A stretch of DNA of 60,661 nucleotides. Origin: Paenibacillus alba. Its GTDB lineage: Bacteria; Bacillota; Bacilli; Paenibacillales; NBRC-103111. Every line of letters begins with the position of its first letter. Position 1 is the first letter of the stretch. The notes beneath the pieces are model-generated. The model searched no databases and was not told the origin of the DNA. It saw nothing but the letters and a program-made list of their open reading frames with translations. Below, one piece after another: positions 15,540 to 23,972 of the stretch. The stretch covers positions 1-60,661 of the forward strand of contig NZ_JABMKZ010000046.1 in the NCBI RefSeq assembly GCF_013204855.1. The letters are read 5' to 3'. The translations under genes and the position numbers were made by a program.

Positions 15540-15897
15540 GCTGAGCCCGCCAAAAAAGCCGTCTCAGCCGCAAAAAGTAACCAAAACCCTCCGAGCCTGC
15601 CCAAAAGGCAGTCTCGGAATAGAGAAAGCCCCCAACCCCCGCCAAAGCAAGCTGAGCCCGCCAAAAAAGCCGTCTCAGCCGCAAAAAGTAACCAAGTGCC
15701 CTCCGAGCCTGCCCAAAAGGCAGTCTCGGAAGAAAAAAAGCCCCCAACCCCCGCCAAAGCAATCCGAGCCCGCCAAAAAAGCCGTCTCAGCCGCAAAAAG
15801 TAACCAAGTGCCCTCCGAGCCTGCCCAAAAGGCAGCCTCGGAAGAGAGGCCCCAACAAAAAAAAGCTGAGCCCGCCCCAAAAAGGGGACGTCTCAGC
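15540..15897. repeat. Spaced-palindrome element, locus E (seven long hairpins)
   Basis: Seven strong hairpins start at 15540, 15590, 15651, 15702, 15763, 15814 and 15865, with steps of 50, 61, 51, 61, 51 and 51 bp. Units 1 and 3 have arms GCTGAG/CTCAGC, as does the longer seventh; units 2, 4 and 6 have TCCGAG-C-CTGCC / GGCAG-T-CTCGGA; unit 5 is a hybrid (TCCGAG with CTCAGC). The tandem period is 111-112 bp. It lies between convergent genes. Frames rich in Ala, Lys and Pro run through it because 111 is divisible by three; they lack ribosome binding sites and are not called. Confidence 0.9.
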
Positions 15898-15935
15898 AAC
15901 AAAAAAATATAAGCCGAAGCCGGCTCCAAAGCTAA

Positions 15936-16520
15936 TTACTTCGCAATGTCCACATTCGCCTGCGATGCAGAGCCATCGGTTTTGTCGTCTGCCGCCAAAG
16001 CTGCAGGGTCCAAGTTGGCCTCCTCACGAAGCAGGTAGCTAATGAACAAGACATAGTACGACACGATGATGAAGAAAACGCCAGCAGTCAGCGGGTCTTT
16101 TGAAAATTGTGTCAGGTCGACAGGGTTTATGCTCGATGGGTTGGCAGTTGCGTTCGTAGCAAGGCTGATGAAAGCGACGCGATAGACTACGCGGCCGAGA
16201 AACAGCACAAGCACGGCAATTTCCACCCATAAGTGGGTGCGATAGTACCAGCCATCCAAGCGATGCTCGAAACGGGTGTGGCGAATGGCCGTGAGGCCGA
16301 GACCCGCACCAGCGGCTAGCCCAATGATATAGCCGATGAAATGGATGGGGTGAATAAAGCCCAGCAGGAAAATGAAGAGTCCCAAGATGCTGAAAAGGAT
16401 GAGGCGGAACTTAAGTCTGCCGCGGGAAAGCTTTTGAAAGCCAATGGTGCGCTTCGTTCGGCGATAGATAAAGAAGCCAATAATGACGAAGGGAATGGCA
16501 TAATGCAACCAATCTTGCAC
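15936..16520 (-). CDS. Multi-pass membrane protein, possibly CcdC-like
   Basis: 194 residues with about five hydrophobic segments (near 5-20, 40-60, 62-85, 100-120 and 142-162) and a short acidic tail. The conserved-looking loop TRFEHRLDGWYYRTHLWVEI between helices and the VLFLGRVVYR segment recall the CcdC/DUF1453 family, but this is a weak match. GTG start at 16520 with GGAGGT seven bases upstream. It stands alone, convergent with the ABC exporter across the locus E repeat. Confidence 0.6.
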   Translation of the reverse strand: MQDWLHYAIPFVIIGFFIYRRTKRTIGFQKLSRGRLKFRLILFSILGLFIFLLGFIHPIHFIGYIIGLAAGAGLGLTAIRHTRFEHRLDGWYYRTHLWVEIAVLVLFLGRVVYRVAFISLATNATANPSSINPVDLTQFSKDPLTAGVFFIIVSYYVLFISYLLREEANLDPAALAADDKTDGSASQANVDIAK

Positions 16521-16681
16521 GAAACAACCTCCAATCGGAATTTTCTTTCCTTATTGTAGCAAATTTAGGCAGCTTGTCATGAGAAATGTTATTCCGTTTA
16601 CAAAAAACTGTCATACACTTAATAGTAGAGCGATAAACTTACTATTACACACAAAATGTGCCGCAAGGAGTTGACTGACCA

Positions 16682-16978
16682 ATGGCTCTCATTACTCACG
16701 TTAATGTATGTAATGCCGACAACGAAATTTACTGCTGTCTTCGCAATAAAATAGTGAAGCTGGATGTTCAGCAGAAAGAACAGTTCTGCCAAGGTTGTAA
16801 AATGTATGCTGGTGAGGCAGACGGTTATGCACGCGGGGTCACCTGCGTCTGGGAAGATGTCCGTGTGGTTAGCAATCCGCATGTGGCTGTAGATCCGATT
16901 GAGGAATTTACGCATAATCAAATCCGCGAAGTGCCGCCCGAGAGTCCGGCCTTATTTTTATATACGACTGAATGGTAA
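16682..16978 (+). CDS. Small cysteine-rich hypothetical protein
   Basis: 98 residues, soluble, with Cys at about positions 10, 18, 19, 36, 39 and 55. CQGC at 36-39 is the clearest possible metal-binding pair. AAGGAG lies 11 bases before the ATG. I do not recognise the family. Its stop overlaps the start of the HAD hydrolase (TAATG), so the two are coupled. Confidence 0.65.
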   Translation: MALITHVNVCNADNEIYCCLRNKIVKLDVQQKEQFCQGCKMYAGEADGYARGVTCVWEDVRVVSNPHVAVDPIEEFTHNQIREVPPESPALFLYTTEW

Positions 16979-17613
16979 TGGTCAAACACATCCTTTTTGA
17001 TTTTGACGGGACCCTGGTGGATTCTAGAGCATTGCTCGTAAAGTTGTATAATGAAATGGCTGCGCAGTATCAATTCCGGATGATTCGTGATCAGGATCTG
17101 GCGCTTCTGCGTTCGCTTTCGATCTCTGAGCGGGTAAATCGGTTGGGCGTTCCTGTCCTCCAAATTCCAAAACTAGTCGTAGCGGGCAGGCAGATGTATC
17201 AAGACAATATCCGTGCGCTGCACATTGTACCTGGCATGAAAGAGGTCATTGCCCGCATTTCAGCGCAAGGGATACGCAGCTCGATTCTTTCTTCTAATTC
17301 CGAAGGGAATATTCGGACTTTTCTCAAGAACAACAGGATGGATGGCGCGTTCAAGGAGATCATTTCGGCAAAGCATCTTTTTGGCAAACACCATTCAATT
17401 CGGAAAGTGATGAAACAGTGGGGGACGCCACCTTCAAAGATGATCTATGTCGGTGACGAGCTAAGGGATATTGAGGCCTGCCAGAAATTGGGCGTGCCAA
17501 TTATTGCTGTGACTTGGGGATATGACTCACCGCGCCTATTACTTAGCGGGAAGCCCGATTACTTGGTGAACTCACCGAATGAACTGATGAGGACACTGCT
17601 GGCATTAACCTGA
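16978..17613 (+). CDS. HAD-superfamily hydrolase (phosphatase)
   Basis: About 211 residues. Motif I is FDFDGTLVDS (nucleophile Asp and acid-base Asp), motif II is SILSSNSE, the motif III Lys is in the region FGKHHSIRKVMK, and motif IV is IYVGDELRDIEA. A small helical cap sits between I and II. This is the PGP/YcjU-like class of phosphatases for small phosphate esters; the exact substrate is unknown. ATG 16978 sits in the TAATG overlap with the previous stop; ATG 16972 is an alternative, two codons longer. Confidence 0.88.
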   Translation: MVKHILFDFDGTLVDSRALLVKLYNEMAAQYQFRMIRDQDLALLRSLSISERVNRLGVPVLQIPKLVVAGRQMYQDNIRALHIVPGMKEVIARISAQGIRSSILSSNSEGNIRTFLKNNRMDGAFKEIISAKHLFGKHHSIRKVMKQWGTPPSKMIYVGDELRDIEACQKLGVPIIAVTWGYDSPRLLLSGKPDYLVNSPNELMRTLLALT

Positions 17614-17777
17614 GAGATAAGGTTCGGAGGAGCTGCAATCGGCTGCCGCAGACGAGGTCTGAGGTAGTTTATTTGCGTTGTTGGCTTATTGGAAACCGCA
17701 ACATTCGCAGTCGGGTCCAATCATCGTGTAAAATAGAAAGAACGGGTGAACGCTGCCTTCAGGAGGGGTGTCAGGTT

Positions 17778-18248
17778 ATGTTATTTTATCTTATTATCTT
17801 CATCGTCACGGCGATTGATCAAATTACCAAATACAAGATCCGGTCTATTCTGAGTGTTGGGGAATCTATGCCGTTTTATAAAGACATTATATCGTTTACG
17901 TATTATCAAAATACGGGCGCAGCTGGCAGCACCATGCAAGGGTGGGCACGTTATTTGGGAATACTGGCCGTTCTGATCGTGGCTGTTATTATTTATTATT
18001 GGAAAAAAGGACGCATTCAAGGCATCCTCAAGCAATCAGGTGCGGCTTTGCTGGTAGGAGGAGCCATAGGCAATGGGATCGAACGGTTGCTCTTTGGGAA
18101 AGTAACGGATTTCATCGTCTTTCGCTCAGGCAATGGGGTGATGAATTTAGCGGATTTAGCGATTAATTTAGGCGTTGTGCTATTTGTACTGGACATGTTT
18201 TGGAGCTATAGACAGTCCCTTGGCCGCAAAAATAAAGTTTTTGAATAA
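17778..18248 (+). CDS. lspA: Signal peptidase II-like protein
   Basis: 156 residues, four membrane helices, the normal LspA size. It cleaves lipoprotein signal peptides after lipid modification. The NTGAAGS box, GGAIGNGIERL, first catalytic Asp in VTDFI and second catalytic Asp in NLADLA are present. One usually conserved Asp (GN-x-I-D-R-L) is Glu here, and the protein is divergent from typical LspA, so this may be a second paralogue. The start at 17778 has AGGAGGGG nine bases upstream; the frame is open further upstream without a good site. Confidence 0.85.
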   Translation: MLFYLIIFIVTAIDQITKYKIRSILSVGESMPFYKDIISFTYYQNTGAAGSTMQGWARYLGILAVLIVAVIIYYWKKGRIQGILKQSGAALLVGGAIGNGIERLLFGKVTDFIVFRSGNGVMNLADLAINLGVVLFVLDMFWSYRQSLGRKNKVFE

Positions 18249-18351
18249 TGTGGGTCTTTTAAACTATAGATGTAGATCAAAAGTACTATTTATGATATCC
18301 TTCAGATAGACGGTTTATAACCGAGTTGATGTTGAACTGGGGGATGATGAT

Positions 18352-18696
18352 ATGAGGCCGGACAGGCAGGCACTGATTGATGAATTTTTTGTTATGGTTC
18401 GCAAATTAAATCGGACAGGTTCCGATATCATGCATGTGAGGGAATTTTTCTGGGGAGCTTCCGAGATTCGCGCTTTCGTCCCTCCTACGGTAGAGTTTAT
18501 GACAGTCCTCCGCACATACAATGCTGTTTTATTTCACGAGTTCCGCAAATCATTGGTTCCCAATACAAGTATGCATATCCTAGCAAATGTTCATATGGAA
18601 GCTGGGGAAGCGTTGATTAGTCTTGGAATTACGAGCCTGGAAGAGCTGCAGATGGCGGTCAAAGGGAAAATTACGGCATTAGCCCAAGAAGGATAA
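18352..18696 (+). CDS. Hypothetical protein
   Basis: 114 residues, soluble, mostly helical, with no recognisable motif. The coding pattern is reasonable and it sits alone between the LspA-like gene and the repeat element at 18736. The ribosome binding site is poor (GGGGGATGATGAT just upstream). I do not recognise it. Confidence 0.55.
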   Translation: MRPDRQALIDEFFVMVRKLNRTGSDIMHVREFFWGASEIRAFVPPTVEFMTVLRTYNAVLFHEFRKSLVPNTSMHILANVHMEAGEALISLGITSLEELQMAVKGKITALAQEG

Positions 18697-18828
18697 AGGG
18701 ACTTTCCCTAAAAGATAGAGCACAGCCGATCAGAGGAAAAGAGGTCGTCTCAAAAGTAACATTGTTGAAATGTAAGTCAGTTTCAATCAATAGAAAACGG
18801 CATATTGGAATAACAAATATGTAAAAAA

Positions 18829-18898
18829 CAAAGAAATCTCTCCTTTTGGTCAAATGGTTGGGTGGTACCTCCATTTTGCCAAAGAGGGATTTCTTTTT
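18829..18898. terminator. Long imperfect hairpin, possible bidirectional terminator
   Basis: AAAGAAATC..CTCC..TTTTGG..CAAATGG pairs with CCATTTTG..CCAAAGAGGG..GATTTCTTT over about 26 bp, and ends in T runs in both directions (TTTCTTTTT on plus, TTTGTTTTTTAC on minus). It lies inside the candidate element at 18736-19246 and may end transcripts from either side. Confidence 0.5.
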
Positions 18899-18951
18899 GT
18901 TACTTTATTCTCTGTCTCTGTGGCCTCTAGGGAGGTGTTTTTTTGGATTTT

Positions 18952-19133
18952 ACTGGATAAACTCCAGTCAAAGTAGCATTTCCACCTTCCGAAACCCAAA
19001 AACACTGTAGTAAGTCCAATGTTTTCGGGTTTGCGGCCTCTAGGGAGGCGTTTTTTTTGCATTTCACTGGATAAACTCCAGTTAAAGTAGCATTTCCACC
19101 TCCCAAACCCGATGACACTGTAGTAATTCCAGT
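18952..19133. repeat. Spaced-palindrome element, locus F (four ACTGGA units)
   Basis: Four 17-bp units start at 18952, 19004, 19066 and 19117 (steps 52, 62 and 51). Units 1 and 3 are the perfect palindrome ACTGGA-TAAAC-TCCAGT; units 2 and 4 are imperfect (ACTGTA-N5-TCCA[AG]T). A small hairpin CCTCTAGGGAGG lies in the long spacer, as in locus A. The same stretch is a two-copy tandem repeat of period 113-114 bp. Confidence 0.8.
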
Positions 19134-19253
19134 GGAATTTGGCAGCAGGGTTGGGGTTGCAGTTAGGGTTAGGCGGTTCACCGTTGAGCTTCTAAAACAG
19201 AAGGGCTGCCTCGCAGTCATTTTCGACTTTTGAGACAACCCTTTTCTTGTGGA

Positions 19254-21401
19254 TTATTCGTCTTTTTTCTGCTGCATAGCAGCTAGCAGCTTGTCGGCAA
19301 GTGAGTTGCCGAGCTGGGTCTGATCGGAGAACTTCTCGATCAGCTGGCGGTTCATCTTGGCAGAGGCGCGTCGGCCGCCGCCTGTGGATTCACTATCGAC
19401 TTTCTCCACGAAATTGCAGGGACGGCATTGAAAATATTTGCCGGCTTTGCCGTTGTGGATTTCCATTTTTTTGTGACACTGCGGACAACGATGGTTGGTC
19501 AGCTGCCCGTCAGCTTCGCGTTTGTAGGAGCACTCACGACTGGAACAGACGAAGTAACGACCACGTTTTCCTTTCACTTCTTGCAGGAATTCACCGCAAT
19601 CCGGACATACGCTTCCGGTTAGGTTATGCGGTTTGTAGGCGGCTGAGCTTCTCTTGACTTCCTCAACAAGCTCGACTGTTTTCTTGCGAATCCCGCTAAG
19701 GAACTGGTCCATGCTTCCTTTGCCCTTGGAAATTCGTTCAAGCTCGAGCTCCCAGCGTGCGGTCAGCTCTGGAGAACGAAGCTCTTCGGAAGCCAGCTCG
19801 ATGAGCTGAGTGCCTTTCCCTGTTGGAATGAGTGAAGAACCTTGGCGCTCAATGGTGTCAGAAGACACAAGCTTCTCAATAATATCTGCGCGAGTGGCTG
19901 GCGTGCCAAGGCCCCATTTCTCCATTTGGGAAAGCAGGGAGGCTTCGTTGTACCTAGCCGGCGGTTTCGTCTGGCGGCTTAGCTGGCGAGCGTTCTTGAC
20001 GGTAACGGTATCTTTCTCTTTGGCTTGAGGCAGCAGTTGCGACGGATCTTCATCCGTCTCGGCTTCATCGCGATCCGGGTCGGTGAAATCGACGGTGCCG
20101 TAGACATCTTTCCAACCGGCTTGTTTCACGACTTTACCGGATGCGTAAAGTTTTTCGCCGGCAACTTCGATCGTCAGCTTCGTTTCGTCATAACGGCATG
20201 GGCCACTGAATAAGGCAAGAAATCTACGTAAAATAAGGTCGTACAGACGGCGTTCGTCGGCGCTTAAGGTAGTTAATGAAATAGCTTCTCCAGTTGGGAT
20301 GATGGCATGGTGATCGCTCACTTTGGAATCATCCACGATGCGTTTCGTTATGGTTAAAGGCTTGCGTATAAACGGTGCGGCAAGTGCCGCATAGGGGCCA
20401 ATTGCAGCGCCTTTGAGTCTGCCAAGCAGAGTCGGTACCATGTCTGATGTCAAATAGCGTGAATCGGTACGCGGATAAGTGACGAGCTTATATTGCTCAT
20501 ACAGCCTTTGCAGCACATTGGAAGTCGTCTTGGCCGAGAAGCCGAATTTGCGGTTCGCATCGCGCTGCAGCTCAGTGAGATCATAAGCCAGCGGATGCGG
20601 GATTTGCTTTTCGGTTTGACTCACTTGCTGGATTTTGCCGCTTTGGCCCTGCAGCTTGGCTTTCAGGGCATCGGCGCGCTCACGGTCAAATATACGCGTA
20701 TCGCCTGTTTTGGGGTCCCGCCATATCGCGCGGAAAGCCCCCAGCTCCGCTTCGATCAACCAATAGTCGACGGACCGGAAATCTCGGATTTCCACCTCGC
20801 GGCCCGTCATCATCGCCAGCGTGGGCGTCTGCACGCGCCCAGCAGACAAGGACGCGCCGAATTTGCTGGTCAGCGCGCGCGTGACATTGAGGCCGATCAG
20901 CCAATCGGCCTCAGACCTGCAGACGGCTGCCTGATACAGCCGGTTGTAGTCCGTGCCAGGCTTCAGCTGCGCGAAGCCTTCGCGAATCGCCTGATCCGTC
21001 TGCGACGAGATCCAAAGCCGTTTGAACGGCTTTCTCCAGCGGATCAGCTCCATGATCCAACGCGCGACGAGTTCGCCTTCGCGCCCCGCATCGGTGGCGA
21101 TGACCAGCTCCGCTAGATCGCCACGTTTGCTTAATTGCTCAATCGCACGATATTGCTGTGAGGTTTCCTTCATAACTTTGAGCTTCATGCGCTCTGGCAG
21201 AATCGGAAGATCCTCCAGGTTCCAAGTTTTGTACTTGGCATCGTAATCCTCAGGCTCAGCCAAGGTTACCAGATGGCCAAGCGCCCAAGTGACAACATAT
21301 TTGGCACCTTCATAATGGTGCTTTTGCTTCTGATTACAGCCGAGAACACGGGCAATTTCTTTGGCCACGCTCGGTTTTTCGGTGAGTACGAGTATTTTCA
21401 T
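19254..21401 (-). CDS. topB: DNA topoisomerase III
   Basis: 715 residues, type IA topoisomerase that relaxes and decatenates DNA. The Toprim domain begins MKILVLTEKPSVAKEIARVL and contains DAGREGE (104-110). The catalytic tyrosine is Tyr309 in TYPRTDSRY. The C-terminus carries zinc-ribbon-like modules (CPDCGEFL, CSSRECSYK, CPQCHKKM, CRPCNF). ATG 21401 is preferred over GTG 21410, having GAGGT ten bases upstream. A monocistronic gene bordered downstream by the candidate mobile element. Confidence 0.96.
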   Translation of the reverse strand: MKILVLTEKPSVAKEIARVLGCNQKQKHHYEGAKYVVTWALGHLVTLAEPEDYDAKYKTWNLEDLPILPERMKLKVMKETSQQYRAIEQLSKRGDLAELVIATDAGREGELVARWIMELIRWRKPFKRLWISSQTDQAIREGFAQLKPGTDYNRLYQAAVCRSEADWLIGLNVTRALTSKFGASLSAGRVQTPTLAMMTGREVEIRDFRSVDYWLIEAELGAFRAIWRDPKTGDTRIFDRERADALKAKLQGQSGKIQQVSQTEKQIPHPLAYDLTELQRDANRKFGFSAKTTSNVLQRLYEQYKLVTYPRTDSRYLTSDMVPTLLGRLKGAAIGPYAALAAPFIRKPLTITKRIVDDSKVSDHHAIIPTGEAISLTTLSADERRLYDLILRRFLALFSGPCRYDETKLTIEVAGEKLYASGKVVKQAGWKDVYGTVDFTDPDRDEAETDEDPSQLLPQAKEKDTVTVKNARQLSRQTKPPARYNEASLLSQMEKWGLGTPATRADIIEKLVSSDTIERQGSSLIPTGKGTQLIELASEELRSPELTARWELELERISKGKGSMDQFLSGIRKKTVELVEEVKRSSAAYKPHNLTGSVCPDCGEFLQEVKGKRGRYFVCSSRECSYKREADGQLTNHRCPQCHKKMEIHNGKAGKYFQCRPCNFVEKVDSESTGGGRRASAKMNRQLIEKFSDQTQLGNSLADKLLAAMQQKKDE

Positions 21402-21632
21402 TGGGAACACGACCTCATTTCTTTCTACAAATCAGCATAATGGAAACAAGGTATATTTTCAAATCATAAACGGTTGCGAGGGGTTGTCCATTGCTCCTGT
21501 ACATCGTACTAATTCAGCAATTCTGATAAATATTTTTGTGTGAAATGTCAAAAAAGTGTGAATTTTGTCTGTTCTTGTCTCTATTTAAAGGTATAATAAG
21601 GATATGTAGGATAAAGAGGGGTCAAAATCAGA

Positions 21633-23240
21633 ATGGGACGCAAGTATGCTTTTTTTTCAAATCAAACGATCAAAATGAGGTTTCAATTATGGATTGGCCT
21701 TGTAGTGGTCCTCTTTGCTTTTTCCATTATTGTTACCTTTTACCTCATAGAGAAAAAAGACCGCTTACATGAAGCGGAAAATCAATTAAAGCAAGTAGTC
21801 ACCCTGCAAAGTCTCTATATCGAGCGATGGAATAAGGAAAAGCTTGATGTCATCAAGCGGTTCGCGGTATCGGATAATGCGAAGTTTCACCGGATTGGCG
21901 AATTAAGGAGAGAATTTCAAGATTATGAGCGCGTAGGTTCAGAATTCGCATTGATTAGCTTTGTGGAAGAAGACGGATATATTCGCTCAGAAACAGATCC
22001 TACGCTGAAGGTATATGTGGGAGATCGGGATTATTTTAAGTATGCGATGGATAAGAAAAACTTTATCTCCGGTGTTGTCTACTCCAAGGATACCGGAATG
22101 CCCATCATTACCTTCTCCGTACCGGTTCTGGGAGACCAGAATGAATTTCGAGGCGCTGTTGTCGGAATGATCCGACTGGAAATGCTGAATAAATTAATGA
22201 AACAGCTCAGCTTTGGTGAAACCGGGGAAGTCTATGTGCTCGATCGGGACGGTAAAGTAGTAACGGCTTCAACAGATGCAAGCAATGATCCTACGTTCGT
22301 CCAGACACAGATGACATCCGAAATTATTCAAAGGGCGAAGGCCAAGAGTAATGATACTAGCGCGTACGTTGGTTTCCACGGAGATATTGTCTATGGTCAA
22401 TACAAGTGGGCATCGGGAAAAAGCTGGATTATTGTTGGCGAGATTACCCAAAAAGAAGTCTTTGAAAGTCTTAATCAATTGAGTATTACGATTATTGTCA
22501 TTTCGCTAATTGCCCTCATCGTAAGCATATTCGCTGGGATGACGATCGCTTCTCGGATTGAAAAGCCAATTCGGTATTTGCTTCGCGCTACGAAAATCAT
22601 TCAAAATGGCAACTATGATTATCAAATTAATCCAGAAAAGATCAAAATGGCGCCGATTGAATTGAGAGAACTGTGCGATACGTTTAATCTGATGTCCGAA
22701 AAGCTAAAGACGAATATTACGCTGCTTGAACATTCTGCTCTGGTCGATCAATTGACAGAGATACATAATCGGCGGTATATGATGCTGGAAGGCAATGAAC
22801 AGCTGCTGGCCAATATCGCTGCCAACCAGACATGTTCGGTCATGATGCTGGATATCGACCATTTCAAAACGATTAATGATACGTATGGCCATTTGGTGGG
22901 GGATCGTGTTCTGCAGCATGTGGCTTCGCTTCTTAAGCATTATGCCGGCGCGGGCACGATCGTTGCTCGTTATGGCGGTGAAGAGTTTATTCTATTGGTC
23001 CTTCGCAGAAACGCACAGGAGAGTGTTTCCTTGGCAGAGGATCTTAGAAGGCGTTTGTTGGATGAACCGTATGTGAATGGGGAATTGACTGTGAAGCTGA
23101 CAGCGAGCATCGGTGTAGCCGAATATTCGCAAACGTTGGAATACGGAACGATGATTTTGGAAGATATGGTTTCGAGAGCGGATCACGCGCTTTATCGTGC
23201 CAAATCGGGAGGCAGAAACAGAGTGGAGTTAGATCGCTGA
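21633..23240 (+). CDS. Membrane diguanylate cyclase (dCache-HAMP-GGDEF)
   Basis: 535 residues; makes c-di-GMP from GTP in response to an outside signal. Membrane helix at 18-40, an extracytoplasmic dCache-type sensor at about 45-280, a second helix at 283-305, HAMP (308-365) and a GGDEF domain (about 370-535). The active site is GGEEF at 448-452, which predicts an active enzyme. The product-inhibition I-site (RxxD five residues before) is absent: the segment reads GAGT there. AGAGGGG lies about ten bases before the ATG. A terminator follows. Confidence 0.93.
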   Translation: MGRKYAFFSNQTIKMRFQLWIGLVVVLFAFSIIVTFYLIEKKDRLHEAENQLKQVVTLQSLYIERWNKEKLDVIKRFAVSDNAKFHRIGELRREFQDYERVGSEFALISFVEEDGYIRSETDPTLKVYVGDRDYFKYAMDKKNFISGVVYSKDTGMPIITFSVPVLGDQNEFRGAVVGMIRLEMLNKLMKQLSFGETGEVYVLDRDGKVVTASTDASNDPTFVQTQMTSEIIQRAKAKSNDTSAYVGFHGDIVYGQYKWASGKSWIIVGEITQKEVFESLNQLSITIIVISLIALIVSIFAGMTIASRIEKPIRYLLRATKIIQNGNYDYQINPEKIKMAPIELRELCDTFNLMSEKLKTNITLLEHSALVDQLTEIHNRRYMMLEGNEQLLANIAANQTCSVMMLDIDHFKTINDTYGHLVGDRVLQHVASLLKHYAGAGTIVARYGGEEFILLVLRRNAQESVSLAEDLRRRLLDEPYVNGELTVKLTASIGVAEYSQTLEYGTMILEDMVSRADHALYRAKSGGRNRVELDR

Positions 23241-23275
23241 AGGTGTTTCAGTATTCCTACTCTCTTGGGAACTTC

Positions 23276-23316
23276 AAAAAGCCTCTATCCTACTTAGTAG
23301 GATAGAGGACTTTTTA
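23276..23316. terminator. Bidirectional terminator
   Basis: CCTCTATCCTA / TAGGATAGAGG with flanking A and T runs, between the convergent diguanylate cyclase and OsmC genes. Confidence 0.88.
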
Positions 23317-23350
23317 GTTGTCGTTGATTGTGAGATGTTTTTCTGCGAGA

Positions 23351-23797
23351 TTAATTTTCGATGATAATGCCGCTTAATTTGAGATTGACCAAGTTAGCAA
23401 TTGTATCTCCAACAGGGCAAGTTTCTTCTAGAAACTTAACAAATTCTTCAACCTTCTCTTTGGGTGCGTCTGTTTTGATATGAAAAGTGTAACGAATATC
23501 CGAATATCCAGGACGGACATCGGACTTTTTAAAGAACCCGTCCAAATCCAGATCCCCTTCAATTTCAACTCGGAAATCCTCAAGATGAATATTAAACTTT
23601 TTGGCATATACTCTGGCTACAATCGATTGACATGCTCCCAAAGAACCAAGCAATGCCTCAACAGGATTCATTCCCGTATCTGTTCCACCCAAACTTTTTG
23701 GTTCATCAATCGTAAACTCAAAGTTTCTGGAACTAACCTTGACAACCACACCTTCTTGCAATTGGGCTGTCGCTTTAAATGTTGTAGTAGCTATCAT
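23351..23797 (-). CDS. OsmC-family peroxiredoxin-like protein
   Basis: About 148 residues. OsmC/Ohr proteins reduce organic hydroperoxides using two cysteines: Cys in GSLGACQS and Cys in EETCPVGD are both present, in the family's spacing. The N-terminal strand-rich part (FEFTIDEPKSLGGTDTGMNP) is typical of the YhfA-like branch of OsmC. ATG 23797 lies five bases after AAAGGAG; a GTG two codons earlier overlaps the site. Confidence 0.9.
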   Translation of the reverse strand: MIATTTFKATAQLQEGVVVKVSSRNFEFTIDEPKSLGGTDTGMNPVEALLGSLGACQSIVARVYAKKFNIHLEDFRVEIEGDLDLDGFFKKSDVRPGYSDIRYTFHIKTDAPKEKVEEFVKFLEETCPVGDTIANLVNLKLSGIIIEN

Positions 23798-23972
23798 ACT
23801 CACTCCTTTGGCGTATTTATTCCAAATAATAATACCATATAATTCCTGTAGTTTTAATATGAAATTAAAATCAATTCATAGACGAAATGGTTTCAGGCGA
23901 TAGCAAGGATCACGGATTCGGGTGTATAATAGTCAAGTAGTTAGTAAATTACCAACATTTGGGGGGTTATCC

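Larger units (their letters stand above)
18736..19246. mobile_element. Candidate non-autonomous element with 21-22 bp terminal inverted repeats
   Basis: The left end (18736-18757) and the reverse complement of the right end (19226-19246) both read GAAAAG-GG-GTCTCAAAAGT, differing by one substitution and one extra base. The 511-bp interior has no gene. It holds a long hairpin (18829-18898), a 113-114 bp direct repeat in two copies, and the four spaced palindromes of locus F. No clear target duplication is seen. Terminal repeats with no transposase fit a MITE-like element, but a long transcribed hairpin is also possible. It ends 7 bp from the topB stop. Confidence 0.6.

Noticed and set aside
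15486..15912. Plus and minus frames through locus E with Ala/Lys/Pro repeats that look like a histone H1-type tail
   Set aside because: The frame is a by-product of the 111-bp hairpin repeat. Several frames are open on both strands, with no ribosome binding site or conserved start; the hairpin structure explains the sequence better.
18850..19238. Minus-strand frames with repeated GGNATLTGVYPVK words
   Set aside because: They are translations of the 113-114 bp direct repeat in the candidate element. The two copies differ in length by one base, and there is no start signal.
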